A stretch of DNA of 19,257 bases, taken from contig DILD01000004.1 of NCBI GenBank assembly GCA_002424845.1, positions 1 to 19,257 of the forward strand. Direction: 5' to 3'. Under the pieces are notes generated by a model that was not told where the DNA came from, did no database searches, and saw only the letters and a program-made list of their open reading frames with translations. Below are positions 13,514-19,257 of the stretch, piece after piece (positions within the stretch are counted from its first letter, which is position 1; every line of letters begins with the position of its first letter). Both the position numbers and the translations under genes were made by a program. The stretch comes from Thiobacillus denitrificans (GTDB lineage Bacteria > Pseudomonadota > Gammaproteobacteria > Burkholderiales > Thiobacillaceae).

Positions 13514-14644
13514 ATGCCCAAGGTGATGATTGTGCTGAATACGGCATGGAATCTGGTGAATTTCCGGTCCGGGTTGATCCGCGCATTGGTGGAGCGGGGC
13601 TATGAAGTGGTAGCGGTGGCGCCGTGGGATGAATACGCCCCCCGGCTGGCGGATTTGGGGTGTCGTTATGTGCCCCTGGCGATGGATAACCAGGGCACGC
13701 ATCCCGGCCGGGATGCCTTGCTGTTGCTGCGCTTTTATCGGTTGCTGCGGCGGGAACGTCCTGACGTATTCCTCGGCTATACGGTCAAACCCAATGTATA
13801 TGGTTCGCTGGCTGCGCATGCCTTGGGCATTCCGGTGGTGAATAACATTGCGGGGCTGGGCGCGGTCTTTATCCGTGACAGCTGGCTGACACGGGTGGTC
13901 CGCCAGCTTTATCGCATCGCGCTGAGGCGTTCGCGGAAGGTGTTTTTCCAGAACGGGGATGATCGGCACCTGTTCATCGAGGGCGGGTTGGTGAAGCCTT
14001 CCGTGACGGACCAGGTGCCGGGCTCGGGGATCGATCTGGAGCGGTTTGCCTACACCGCACGTTCCTCCCTTGTGTCCCTTCAGGGGGAGCGGGCGCCAGT
14101 CCATTTTCTGCTGATTGCCCGCATGCTTTGGGACAAGGGGGTGGGCGAGTTCGTGGCGGCCGCGCGCCGGGTTCGGCAGCGTCACCCCGAGGCGAGGTTT
14201 GAACTTCTGGGGTTTCTGGAGGTGCGGAATCCGGCGGCCATCTCGCGGGAACAGATGGATGCGTGGGTGGCCGAGGGGGTGGTGCGTTATCTGGGCGTGA
14301 GCGATGATGTGCGTCTGCAGATCGCTGCGGCAGATTGCATCGTGCTGCCCTCCTACCGTGAGGGAACGCCTCGCACCTTGCTCGAAGCCGCGGCAATGGG
14401 ACGGCCGCTTATCGCGACCGACGTCGTGGGCTGCCGCGAAGTGGTTGAGGATGAGGTCAATGGATTTTTGTGCCGGCTCAAGGATGCCGATGACCTGGCG
14501 GACAAGATGGAGCGGATGATCGCGCTCCGCCCGGAGGTTCGCGCAGAGATGGGGTGGCGCGGACGAGAGAAGGTCGAGCGCGAGTTCGATGCGAATCTCG
14601 TGGTCGACGCGTATCTCAGGGCGGTAAGAGACATTTGCGCTTGA
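13514..14644 (+). CDS. GT4-family glycosyltransferase (PglA/CapM-like)
   Basis: 376 residues, a GT-B fold retaining glycosyltransferase working at the cytoplasmic face of the membrane. The N-terminal domain has FRSGLIRALVERGYEVVAVA, PDVFLGYTVKPNVYGSLAAH and GIPVVNNIAGLGAVFI, the pattern of the PglA/CapM-like subgroup that adds HexNAc or Gal to undecaprenyl-diphospho-sugars. The C-terminal Rossmann domain has VHFLLIARMLWDKGVGEFV and the EX7E motif in REGTPRTLLEAAAMG. No membrane segment. It lies between a DUF218 gene and a WecA-like gene, so it probably adds the second sugar to the lipid-linked product of the latter. The exact sugar is not predictable. A terminator-like hairpin overlaps its stop codon. 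Confidence 0.88.
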   Translation: MPKVMIVLNTAWNLVNFRSGLIRALVERGYEVVAVAPWDEYAPRLADLGCRYVPLAMDNQGTHPGRDALLLLRFYRLLRRERPDVFLGYTVKPNVYGSLAAHALGIPVVNNIAGLGAVFIRDSWLTRVVRQLYRIALRRSRKVFFQNGDDRHLFIEGGLVKPSVTDQVPGSGIDLERFAYTARSSLVSLQGERAPVHFLLIARMLWDKGVGEFVAAARRVRQRHPEARFELLGFLEVRNPAAISREQMDAWVAEGVVRYLGVSDDVRLQIAAADCIVLPSYREGTPRTLLEAAAMGRPLIATDVVGCREVVEDEVNGFLCRLKDADDLADKMERMIALRPEVRAEMGWRGREKVEREFDANLVVDAYLRAVRDICA

Positions 14645-14658
14645 AAGCGCCCGTTTTT
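14637..14658 (+). terminator. Short intrinsic terminator overlapping the GT4 stop
   Basis: GCGCT TGAA AGCGC (14637-14650) forms a 5-bp, all but one GC, stem with a tetraloop, and CCG then T5 (14654-14658) follow. The TGA stop is inside the hairpin. The stem is short, so termination may be partial and the wecA-like gene may still receive read-through. Confidence 0.5.
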
Positions 14659-14758
14659 GAGAGATGAAGGCTGGCGGGGTGTGGAAAATCGGGATGACGC
14701 GATCAATCGGCGCGCCCGGCGACACGCTGTTGGCATGACATGAGTGTGTGATGAAGCT

Positions 14759-15802
14759 ATGCAGTTTGCGTTTGGATTGATTCTTACTTTGTTGATCACG
14801 CCGGCCCTGATCTGGGCGGCGCATCATTATGGCTGGCTTGACTATCCGGATGAGCGGAAGCAGCACTCGGGCGCGATCCCGGTCGTGGGTGGCCTGGCGA
14901 TGTCGTTTGCGATTGCGATTGCGGCGGCCTGGTACCTGTCGGATGCCGATATTTTCTGGGGGCTGTTTATCTCGGTATCGATCATCGTTGCGGTGGGGTT
15001 TCTGGATGACCGAAGCGGCCTGTCGGTAACGTGGCGTTTCCTGGCGCAAGGACTTGCAGCCCTGATCATGACGCTGTTTGCCGGGGCGCAGCTGGCAAGC
15101 CTGGGTGATTTATTCGGTTTCGGCACCGTTACGCTGGGCATGTTTGCCGTGCCCTTTACGATTTTCGCTGTGGTCGGCATGGCCAATGCAATCAATCTTT
15201 CTGACGGCATGGATGGCCTGGCGGGTGGACTGGCCCTGATCGCAACTGTTTTTGTCGCCGTTGCCGCCTATGCCTCGGACAGGGAAAACACGCTCGTCGC
15301 CCTGTTGATCCTCGGAGGGGCGTTGTTCGGTTTTTTGTTTTTCAATTTGCGTTTCCCCTGGCGGAGCCGTGCCAGGGTGTTCATGGGGGATTCCGGAAGC
15401 CTGATGCTGGGCTTTTTGCTGGCCTGGGCAGCCATTCGGGTGACGCAGGCCGCCAGCAATCCACTGCCACCTGTCGCCGCGCTGTGGTTTTTCGCCATTC
15501 CCCTTCTGGATACCGTGAGCCTGATGCTGCGCCGCATCCAGAAGGGGGAAAGCCCGTTTCATCCGGGCCGCGATCATCTTCATCACGTTCTGTTGCGGGT
15601 GGGCTACACCGAAGGTCAGGTGGTCCTGTTCATTCATGCCCTTGCAGTGATATTGGGCCTGGTTGGTTTCTTTGGCTGGCGCTTTGGGGTGCCCGATGCG
15701 GTGCTGTTCTATGGTTTTGTCGGCCTGTTTGTCCTGTATTTCACTGGCGTGAAGCACGCCTGGAAGCTGATGCGCCTGATCATCTCGCCGCATCGTCCAT
15801 GA
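14759..15802 (+). CDS. WecA-like undecaprenyl-phosphate sugar-1-phosphate transferase (MraY/WecA family)
   Basis: 347 residues, about ten or eleven transmembrane segments. It transfers a HexNAc-1-phosphate, commonly GlcNAc, from UDP-sugar to undecaprenyl phosphate, the first step of O-antigen, enterobacterial-common-antigen-like or exopolysaccharide assembly. Family motifs are in place: FLDD (81-84), the Mg-binding NAINLSDGMDGLAGG (143-157), FMGDSGS (208-214) and the cytosolic HLHH (273-276) of the nucleotide pocket. That histidine motif favours WecA-type HexNAc transferases over MraY. The start ATG 14759 is preferred to GTG 14744, which adds five residues before the first membrane segment; neither has a strong ribosome site. 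Family membership is certain; which sugar is used is not. Confidence 0.9.
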   Translation: MQFAFGLILTLLITPALIWAAHHYGWLDYPDERKQHSGAIPVVGGLAMSFAIAIAAAWYLSDADIFWGLFISVSIIVAVGFLDDRSGLSVTWRFLAQGLAALIMTLFAGAQLASLGDLFGFGTVTLGMFAVPFTIFAVVGMANAINLSDGMDGLAGGLALIATVFVAVAAYASDRENTLVALLILGGALFGFLFFNLRFPWRSRARVFMGDSGSLMLGFLLAWAAIRVTQAASNPLPPVAALWFFAIPLLDTVSLMLRRIQKGESPFHPGRDHLHHVLLRVGYTEGQVVLFIHALAVILGLVGFFGWRFGVPDAVLFYGFVGLFVLYFTGVKHAWKLMRLIISPHRP

Positions 15803-15929
15803 CGCCCTTTCCGGGAATGCGGGATGACAAGCCGAGGTGTGTTTCTTGAATTCGTGAGATGACGCTCCGCGTGCTGTTTATGCTGAGCACTCTGTTTCGG
15901 CCTGAGAATCCCATGCCTTTTTCCTGCTT

Positions 15930-17159
15930 ATGCGCGCGGTTGCAGTGATCGGTGGCGGCCCCGCCGGCCTGATGGCGGCGGAAGTCTTGTCGCAAGCCGG
16001 CATTCGGGTCGACCTGTACGACGCCATGCCTTCGGTGGGGCGCAAGTTCCTGCTGGCAGGGGTGGGCGGGATGAATATCACGCACGCTGAACCGTTCGAG
16101 GCTTTCCTGTCGCGCTACGGCGCGCGCGCCGCCCTGATTCGCCCGATGCTCGAAGCCTTCTCGCCGGAGGCGCTACGTGCATGGAGTCTCGGGCTGGGAG
16201 TCGAGACGTTTGTCGGCTCGTCAGGCCGGGTATTTCCCCGGGAGATGAAAGCCGCGCCCTTGTTGCGCGCCTGGCTGCATCGATTGCGTGAAGCGGGCGT
16301 GCGTTTTCATGTGCGGCATCGCTGGCTGGGCTGGGCTGAAGACAGTTCGCTGCGCTTTGCCGTGCCCGGCGGGGAAGTGGCCGTGAAGGCCGATGCGGTG
16401 GTACTGGCCCTGGGCGGTGGAAGCTGGGCGAAGCTGGGTTCGGACGGCGCGTGGGTGCAATGGCTGGCACAGGCCGGGGTCGAGGTGGCGCCGTTGCTGC
16501 CGTCGAATTGCGGTTTCGAGGTGGCGGGGGATTGGAGCGAGCATCTGCGCAGCCGCTTCGCCGGCCAGCCGCTGAAAACGGTGGCGCTGCGTTTCACCGA
16601 CGCGGCCGGCCATCCGCACGAACGCAGGGGCGAACTGATGCTGTCCGATAGCGGCATCGAGGGGGGGCTGATCTATGCGTTGTCGGCACCGTTGCGCGAC
16701 ACGATCGAGGCACAGGGCGCGGTGACGCTGCAGCTTGACCTGGCACCCGATAAAACACTCGAGCGGGTGATTGTCGAGGTGTCCCATCCGCGTGGCGCGC
16801 GTTCACTGTCCAGCCATCTGCAAAGCCGCTCCGGGATCAGGGGTGTGAAAATGGCGCTGTTGCGCGAGTTGCTTCCGGCGGATCAGTTAAACGACCCGCT
16901 CACGCTCGCACACGCGATCAAGTCGCTGCCGCTCACGCTCGTCCGCACGCGCCCGCTCGACGAGGCGATCAGCAGCGCAGGCGGGGTGCGCTTCGAGGTG
17001 CTCGACGAACACCTGATGCTGCGTGAATTGCCCGGCGTGTTCTGTGCGGGCGAGATGCTGGACTGGGAAGCGCCCACGGGTGGCTATCTGTTGACCGCCT
17101 GCCTGGCCAGCGGACGTGCAGCGGGGCAGGGGGCGTTGAATTACGGGGCGGAGAGCTGA
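15930..17159 (+). CDS. NAD(P)/FAD-dependent oxidoreductase, HI0933/PP_4765-type flavoprotein
   Basis: 409 residues. The N-terminal dinucleotide fold VAVIGGGPAGLMAAEVL binds FAD, followed by VGRKFLLAGVGGMNITHAE, the family-specific segment after the fold. ADAVVLALGGGSWAKLGSDG and the C-terminal GVFCAGEMLDWEAPTGGY with ACLASGRAAG complete the HI0933-type layout. Soluble, no signal peptide. Substrate and role are unknown for this subgroup. The ATG at 15930 immediately starts the nucleotide-binding strand, which supports it; no good ribosome site precedes it. It lies 127 nt after the wecA-like gene, so linkage to the polysaccharide genes is doubtful. The final codons GAG AGC TGA are themselves part of the adjoining heptamer repeat. 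Confidence 0.88.
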   Translation: MRAVAVIGGGPAGLMAAEVLSQAGIRVDLYDAMPSVGRKFLLAGVGGMNITHAEPFEAFLSRYGARAALIRPMLEAFSPEALRAWSLGLGVETFVGSSGRVFPREMKAAPLLRAWLHRLREAGVRFHVRHRWLGWAEDSSLRFAVPGGEVAVKADAVVLALGGGSWAKLGSDGAWVQWLAQAGVEVAPLLPSNCGFEVAGDWSEHLRSRFAGQPLKTVALRFTDAAGHPHERRGELMLSDSGIEGGLIYALSAPLRDTIEAQGAVTLQLDLAPDKTLERVIVEVSHPRGARSLSSHLQSRSGIRGVKMALLRELLPADQLNDPLTLAHAIKSLPLTLVRTRPLDEAISSAGGVRFEVLDEHLMLRELPGVFCAGEMLDWEAPTGGYLLTACLASGRAAGQGALNYGAES

Positions 17160-17254
17160 GAGCGGAGAGTCGAGAGTCGAGAGTCGAGAGTCGAGAGTCG
17201 AGAGTCGAGAGTCGAGAGTCGAGAGTCGAGAGTCGAGAGTCGAGAGTCGAGAGT
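17151..17254 (+). repeat. Heptamer tandem repeat (GAGAGTC), about 13 units plus two degenerate units
   Basis: Twelve exact copies of GAGAGTC run from 17165 to 17248, followed by GAGAGT at 17249-17254. Two variant units in the same register, GAGAGCT (17151-17157) and GAGAGCG (17158-17164), precede them and hold the last two sense codons and the first base of the stop of the flavoprotein gene. Perfect unit identity over 84 nt points to recent expansion by slippage. It sits between two convergent genes. Confidence 0.97.
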
Positions 17255-17284
17255 GGGCGGTAGCCTAGGCTTTTGCTCTCCGCT
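17161..17284. repeat. Inverted repeat bracketing the heptamer array, with a palindrome between
   Basis: AGCGGAGAG (17161-17169) is exactly complementary to CTCTCCGCT (17276-17284). Between them, after the array, lies the perfect 10-bp palindrome AGCCTAGGCT (17262-17271) followed by TTT. Situated between the ends of two convergent genes, this could act in transcription termination in either direction, but the palindrome has no loop and the outer stem encloses ~105 nt, so the role is uncertain. Confidence 0.4.
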
Positions 17285-17288
17285 TCTC

Positions 17289-18095
17289 TCAGACCTTCAG
17301 CTCGGGCGGCAGGTGCGGCGCGAGGATTTGCAGCATCTGGGCAAAGACTTTCGGGCTGGCGGCGACGATGTTGCCGGATTCGAGGAAGCCTTCATCGCCC
17401 ATGAAGTTGCCGACGAGGGCGCCGGATTCCTGCGCGATCAGGCTGCCGGCGGCGAGGTCCCAGGGCTTCAGGTGCATTTCCCAGAAGCCGTCGTAGCGGC
17501 CACAGGCGACATAGCACAGGTCGAGCGCGGCGGAGCCGGGGCGGCGCAGGCCGGAGGTGGCGCGCATCATGTCGCGGAACATGTTGAGGTAGGCTTCGGC
17601 GAAGCTGAAATCGCGGAAGGGGAAGCCGGTGCCGATCAGGCATTCGGAAAGCTTGGCGCGCTTGCTGGCGCGGATGCGGCGGTCGTTGAGCATGGCGCCG
17701 CGGCCGCGGCTGGCGGTGAAGAGTTCGTTCCTCGCGGGGTCGAACACCACGGCCTGGGTGATCTGGCCCTTGTGCTTCAACGCGATGGAAACCGAATACT
17801 GCGGCAGGCCGTGCAGGAAGTTGGTGGTGCCGTCGAGCGGATCGATGATCCACTGGTAATCCTCGCCGTTTTTGGCGTCGGCCGCGCCAGACTCCTCTGC
17901 TAAAATCCCGTGGTTTGGATAGGCATCGAGCAGGGTTTCGATGATGGCGCGTTCGGCCATTTGATCGACTTCGCTGACGTAATCGCGGTCCTGTTTGCTG
18001 CGTACGGTGAGCTGGTCGAGGTCGAGCGAGGCGCGATTGATGATCGCCCCGGCTTTGCGAGCGGCTTTCACCGCTGTATTGAGCATGGGATGCAT
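17289..18095 (-). CDS. suhB: Inositol-1-monophosphatase family protein SuhB
   Basis: 268 residues, the usual length for the family. The Mg-dependent phosphatase motifs are present: AEESG (66-70), WIIDPLDGTTNF (82-93) and the C-terminal PWDLAAGSLIAQESG (211-225) with the third metal-binding Asp. It hydrolyses myo-inositol-1-phosphate and related sugar phosphates; in E. coli SuhB also works with NusA/NusB in rRNA antitermination, a role that may or may not hold here. ATG 18095 places MHPMLNTAVKAARKAGAII at the N-terminus as expected; a second Met four codons in is possible. It diverges from trmJ across 58 nt and converges with the flavoprotein gene. Confidence 0.95.
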   Translation of the reverse strand: MHPMLNTAVKAARKAGAIINRASLDLDQLTVRSKQDRDYVSEVDQMAERAIIETLLDAYPNHGILAEESGAADAKNGEDYQWIIDPLDGTTNFLHGLPQYSVSIALKHKGQITQAVVFDPARNELFTASRGRGAMLNDRRIRASKRAKLSECLIGTGFPFRDFSFAEAYLNMFRDMMRATSGLRRPGSAALDLCYVACGRYDGFWEMHLKPWDLAAGSLIAQESGALVGNFMGDEGFLESGNIVAASPKVFAQMLQILAPHLPPELKV

Positions 18096-18139
18096 GGTGT
18101 CTGGCTACAGATTCAAAGAACGAACCGCTATTTTACTTG

Positions 18140-18154
18140 ATGACGCTAACTTGA
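18140..18154 (+). promoter_or_regulatory. Four-codon mini-ORF overlapping the trmJ start
   Basis: ATG ACG CTA ACT TGA at 18140-18154 encodes MTLT and its TGA shares one base with the trmJ ATG (TGATG). The string CTTGATGACGC occurs twice here (18136-18146 and 18150-18160). trmJ has no obvious ribosome binding site, so re-initiation after the mini-ORF is conceivable. It may also simply be a by-product of the short direct repeat. Confidence 0.25.
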
Positions 18155-18921
18155 TGACGCCGGCCGACCCGAAACTTCTCGCCAATATCCGCATCGTGCT
18201 GACGCGCACCAGCCACCCCGGCAATATCGGCGCGGCGGCGCGGGCGATGAAAACGATGGGCTTGAGCCAGCTTGTTCTCGTCGATCCTGCCGTTTTTCCC
18301 AACAGCCAGGCCGATGCGATGGCTGCGGGTTCAACCGATCTGCTGGCGCAGGCGCGGGTGTGCACCACGCTGGCCGAGGCGCTGGTCGATACCACGCTGG
18401 CGCTGGGCGTGTCGGCGCGCCGGCGCGATATCGTATCCGAGGTGCTGACCCCGCCCGAAGCGGCCACTCGTCTGCTGACCGAAGCCCAGACCGGCCCGGT
18501 GGCGCTGGTGTTCGGCAACGAAACCAGCGGCCTGTCGAACGAGGAGTTGAGCCTGTGCCAAGGGCTGGTGACGATTGCCGCCAATCCGGACTACAGCTCG
18601 CTCAACCTGGCCGCCGCGGTGCAGGTGCTGAGCTACGAAATCCGTCAGGCCTGGCTGGAGCGGCCCCACTGGCCGCAGCCGGAGATGGACGCGGCGACGG
18701 GCGACGAGGTGGAAAAATTCTACGGTCACATGGAAACCGCGCTGGCGGAGCTGGCATTCCTCAACCCCGGCTCGCCCGGCAAGCTGATGCTGAAACTGCG
18801 GCGGCTGTTTGCGCGTACCCGGCTGGCAAAGGAAGAAGTAAACATTCTGCGCGGCATTCTGACTGCGGCGCAGGAAGCCCGGCAGGCCGCCAACAGACTG
18901 CGAAACCGTGACACTGAATAG
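18154..18921 (+). CDS. trmJ: tRNA (cytidine/uridine-2'-O-)-methyltransferase TrmJ
   Basis: 255 residues (E. coli TrmJ has 246). A SPOUT-class SAM-dependent enzyme that 2'-O-methylates residue 32 in the tRNA anticodon loop. The three SPOUT motifs are visible: HPGNIGAAARAMKTMGL (21-37, with the catalytic Arg), LVFGNETSGLSNEEL (118-132) and DYSSLNLAAAVQVLSYE (146-162), which form the trefoil knot. The C-terminal extension with ELAFLNPGSPGKLMLKLRRL is typical of TrmJ and distinguishes it from TrmL. ATG 18154 is chosen because homology starts right after it; upstream in-frame sequence is antisense to suhB. The gene order suhB, trmJ, cysE is familiar in betaproteobacteria, a recollection not checked here. 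Confidence 0.95.
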   Translation: MTPADPKLLANIRIVLTRTSHPGNIGAAARAMKTMGLSQLVLVDPAVFPNSQADAMAAGSTDLLAQARVCTTLAEALVDTTLALGVSARRRDIVSEVLTPPEAATRLLTEAQTGPVALVFGNETSGLSNEELSLCQGLVTIAANPDYSSLNLAAAVQVLSYEIRQAWLERPHWPQPEMDAATGDEVEKFYGHMETALAELAFLNPGSPGKLMLKLRRLFARTRLAKEEVNILRGILTAAQEARQAANRLRNRDTE

Positions 18922-18941
18922 TTGACTAAATAAAGCGGTAA
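18921..18941 (+). promoter_or_regulatory. Possible Rrf2/IscR-type site upstream of cysE
   Basis: GTTGACTAAATAAAGCGG resembles the left half of the type 1 IscR consensus (YYGACTRWWWYAGTCRR); the right half is poorly matched. In many proteobacteria cysE is followed by iscR and the isc genes, which makes an Rrf2-type input plausible, but iscR is not inside the window. The TTGACT could instead be a -35 box, though no well-spaced -10 was found. Confidence 0.25.
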
Positions 18942-18956
18942 ACGCATCCTCAACGC

Positions 18957-19257
18957 ATGAATCTGTTCAGCCATCTCAAGGAAGATATTGCCGTCGTGTT
19001 CGATCGCGATCCGGCAGCGCGCACGACTTTCGAGGTCGTGACCACCTATCCCGGCTTTCACGCCATGGTGATCCACCGTCTGGCCCACAAGCTGTGGCGC
19101 ATGCAGTGGAAATGGCTGGCGCGCTTCACCTCGCACATCGGGCGCTGGCTCACCGGCATCGAAATCCATCCGGGGGCGACCATCGGCCGCCGCGTCTTCA
19201 TCGACCATGGCATGGGGGTCGTGATCGGCGAAACCGCCGAGATCGGCGACGACTGCA
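18957..19257 (+). CDS. cysE: Serine O-acetyltransferase CysE, 5' part (runs off the window)
   Basis: 100 complete codons are visible from ATG 18957; the frame is open to the window end. CysE acetylates L-serine with acetyl-CoA, the first step of cysteine synthesis. The N-terminal helical segment (MNLFSHLKEDIAVVFDRDPA) and TYPGFHAMVIHRLAHKLW are followed by the beginning of the left-handed beta-helix: IEIHPGATIGRRVFIDHG, then GMGVVIGETAEIGDD, with the catalytic-site His residues of IHPG and DHGMG. The short N-terminus is that of the compact, non-enteric CysE type. It starts 35 nt after the trmJ stop, so it may share the trmJ transcript. Confidence 0.95.
   Translation, partial: MNLFSHLKEDIAVVFDRDPAARTTFEVVTTYPGFHAMVIHRLAHKLWRMQWKWLARFTSHIGRWLTGIEIHPGATIGRRVFIDHGMGVVIGETAEIGDDC

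Noticed and set aside
13334..15049. 571-codon open frame on the minus strand antisense to the GT4 and WecA-like genes
   Set aside because: The product is rich in Arg, His, Pro and Gln with no domain, as expected from the complement of GC-biased codons. The plus-strand genes have clear family motifs.
15859..15948. 29-codon frame MTLRVLFMLSTLF... before and overlapping the flavoprotein start
   Set aside because: No ribosome binding site, no homology recognised; an open frame this short is expected by chance.
17165..17254. Heptamer array as a CRISPR array
   Set aside because: Units are 7 bp, contiguous and without spacers; it is a simple tandem repeat.

Overview
The window looks like chromosomal DNA from a high-GC betaproteobacterium, perhaps of the Thiobacillus/Nitrosomonadales type. 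I infer this from protein character, from the suhB-trmJ-cysE order and from base composition; no rRNA or other taxonomic marker is present. All recognisable housekeeping proteins (RadA, RF3, SuhB, TrmJ, CysE) look intact. No tRNA, rRNA, CRISPR array or complete insertion sequence was found.

Layout. (1) 1-1739: the 3' part of radA, a family-25 glycosyltransferase gene of visibly lower GC, then a diverged, frameshifted second copy of the last ~150 bp of radA. The arrangement looks like the scar of an insertion or allele replacement at the radA 3' end. (2) 1740-2373: a gene-poor stretch with an inverted repeat, leading to a secreted protein with a fibronectin-III-like C-terminus (2374-3087). (3) 3092-7628, minus strand: prfC (RF3), then a tight operon of a single-domain J-protein and three proteins I cannot assign; the genes touch or lie 11-29 nt apart. 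(4) 7775-12656: a Lap-type biofilm-adhesin control locus. A TolC/LapE-like outer-membrane protein with an unusual C-terminal NTF2-like domain diverges from lapG (periplasmic adhesin protease) and lapD (inner-membrane c-di-GMP receptor). (5) 12738-15802: envelope polysaccharide genes: a YdcF/ElyC-type DUF218 protein, a PglA/CapM-like GT4 glycosyltransferase and a WecA-like polyprenyl-phosphate sugar-phosphate transferase. (6) 15930-17159: a HI0933/PP_4765-type flavoprotein whose stop codon lies inside a heptamer tandem repeat of about 13 exact units. (7) 17289-19257: suhB (minus) diverging from trmJ, followed by the start of cysE.

How the genes work together. LapD should hold LapG at the inner membrane when c-di-GMP is high, so that an adhesin exported through the TolC-like pore stays on the surface. 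The adhesin gene and the ABC/MFP components are not in the window. WecA-like and GT4 enzymes would build a lipid-linked glycan. The J-domain operon is the best candidate for an undescribed functional unit; the radA/GT25 scar is the clearest evidence of gene gain.
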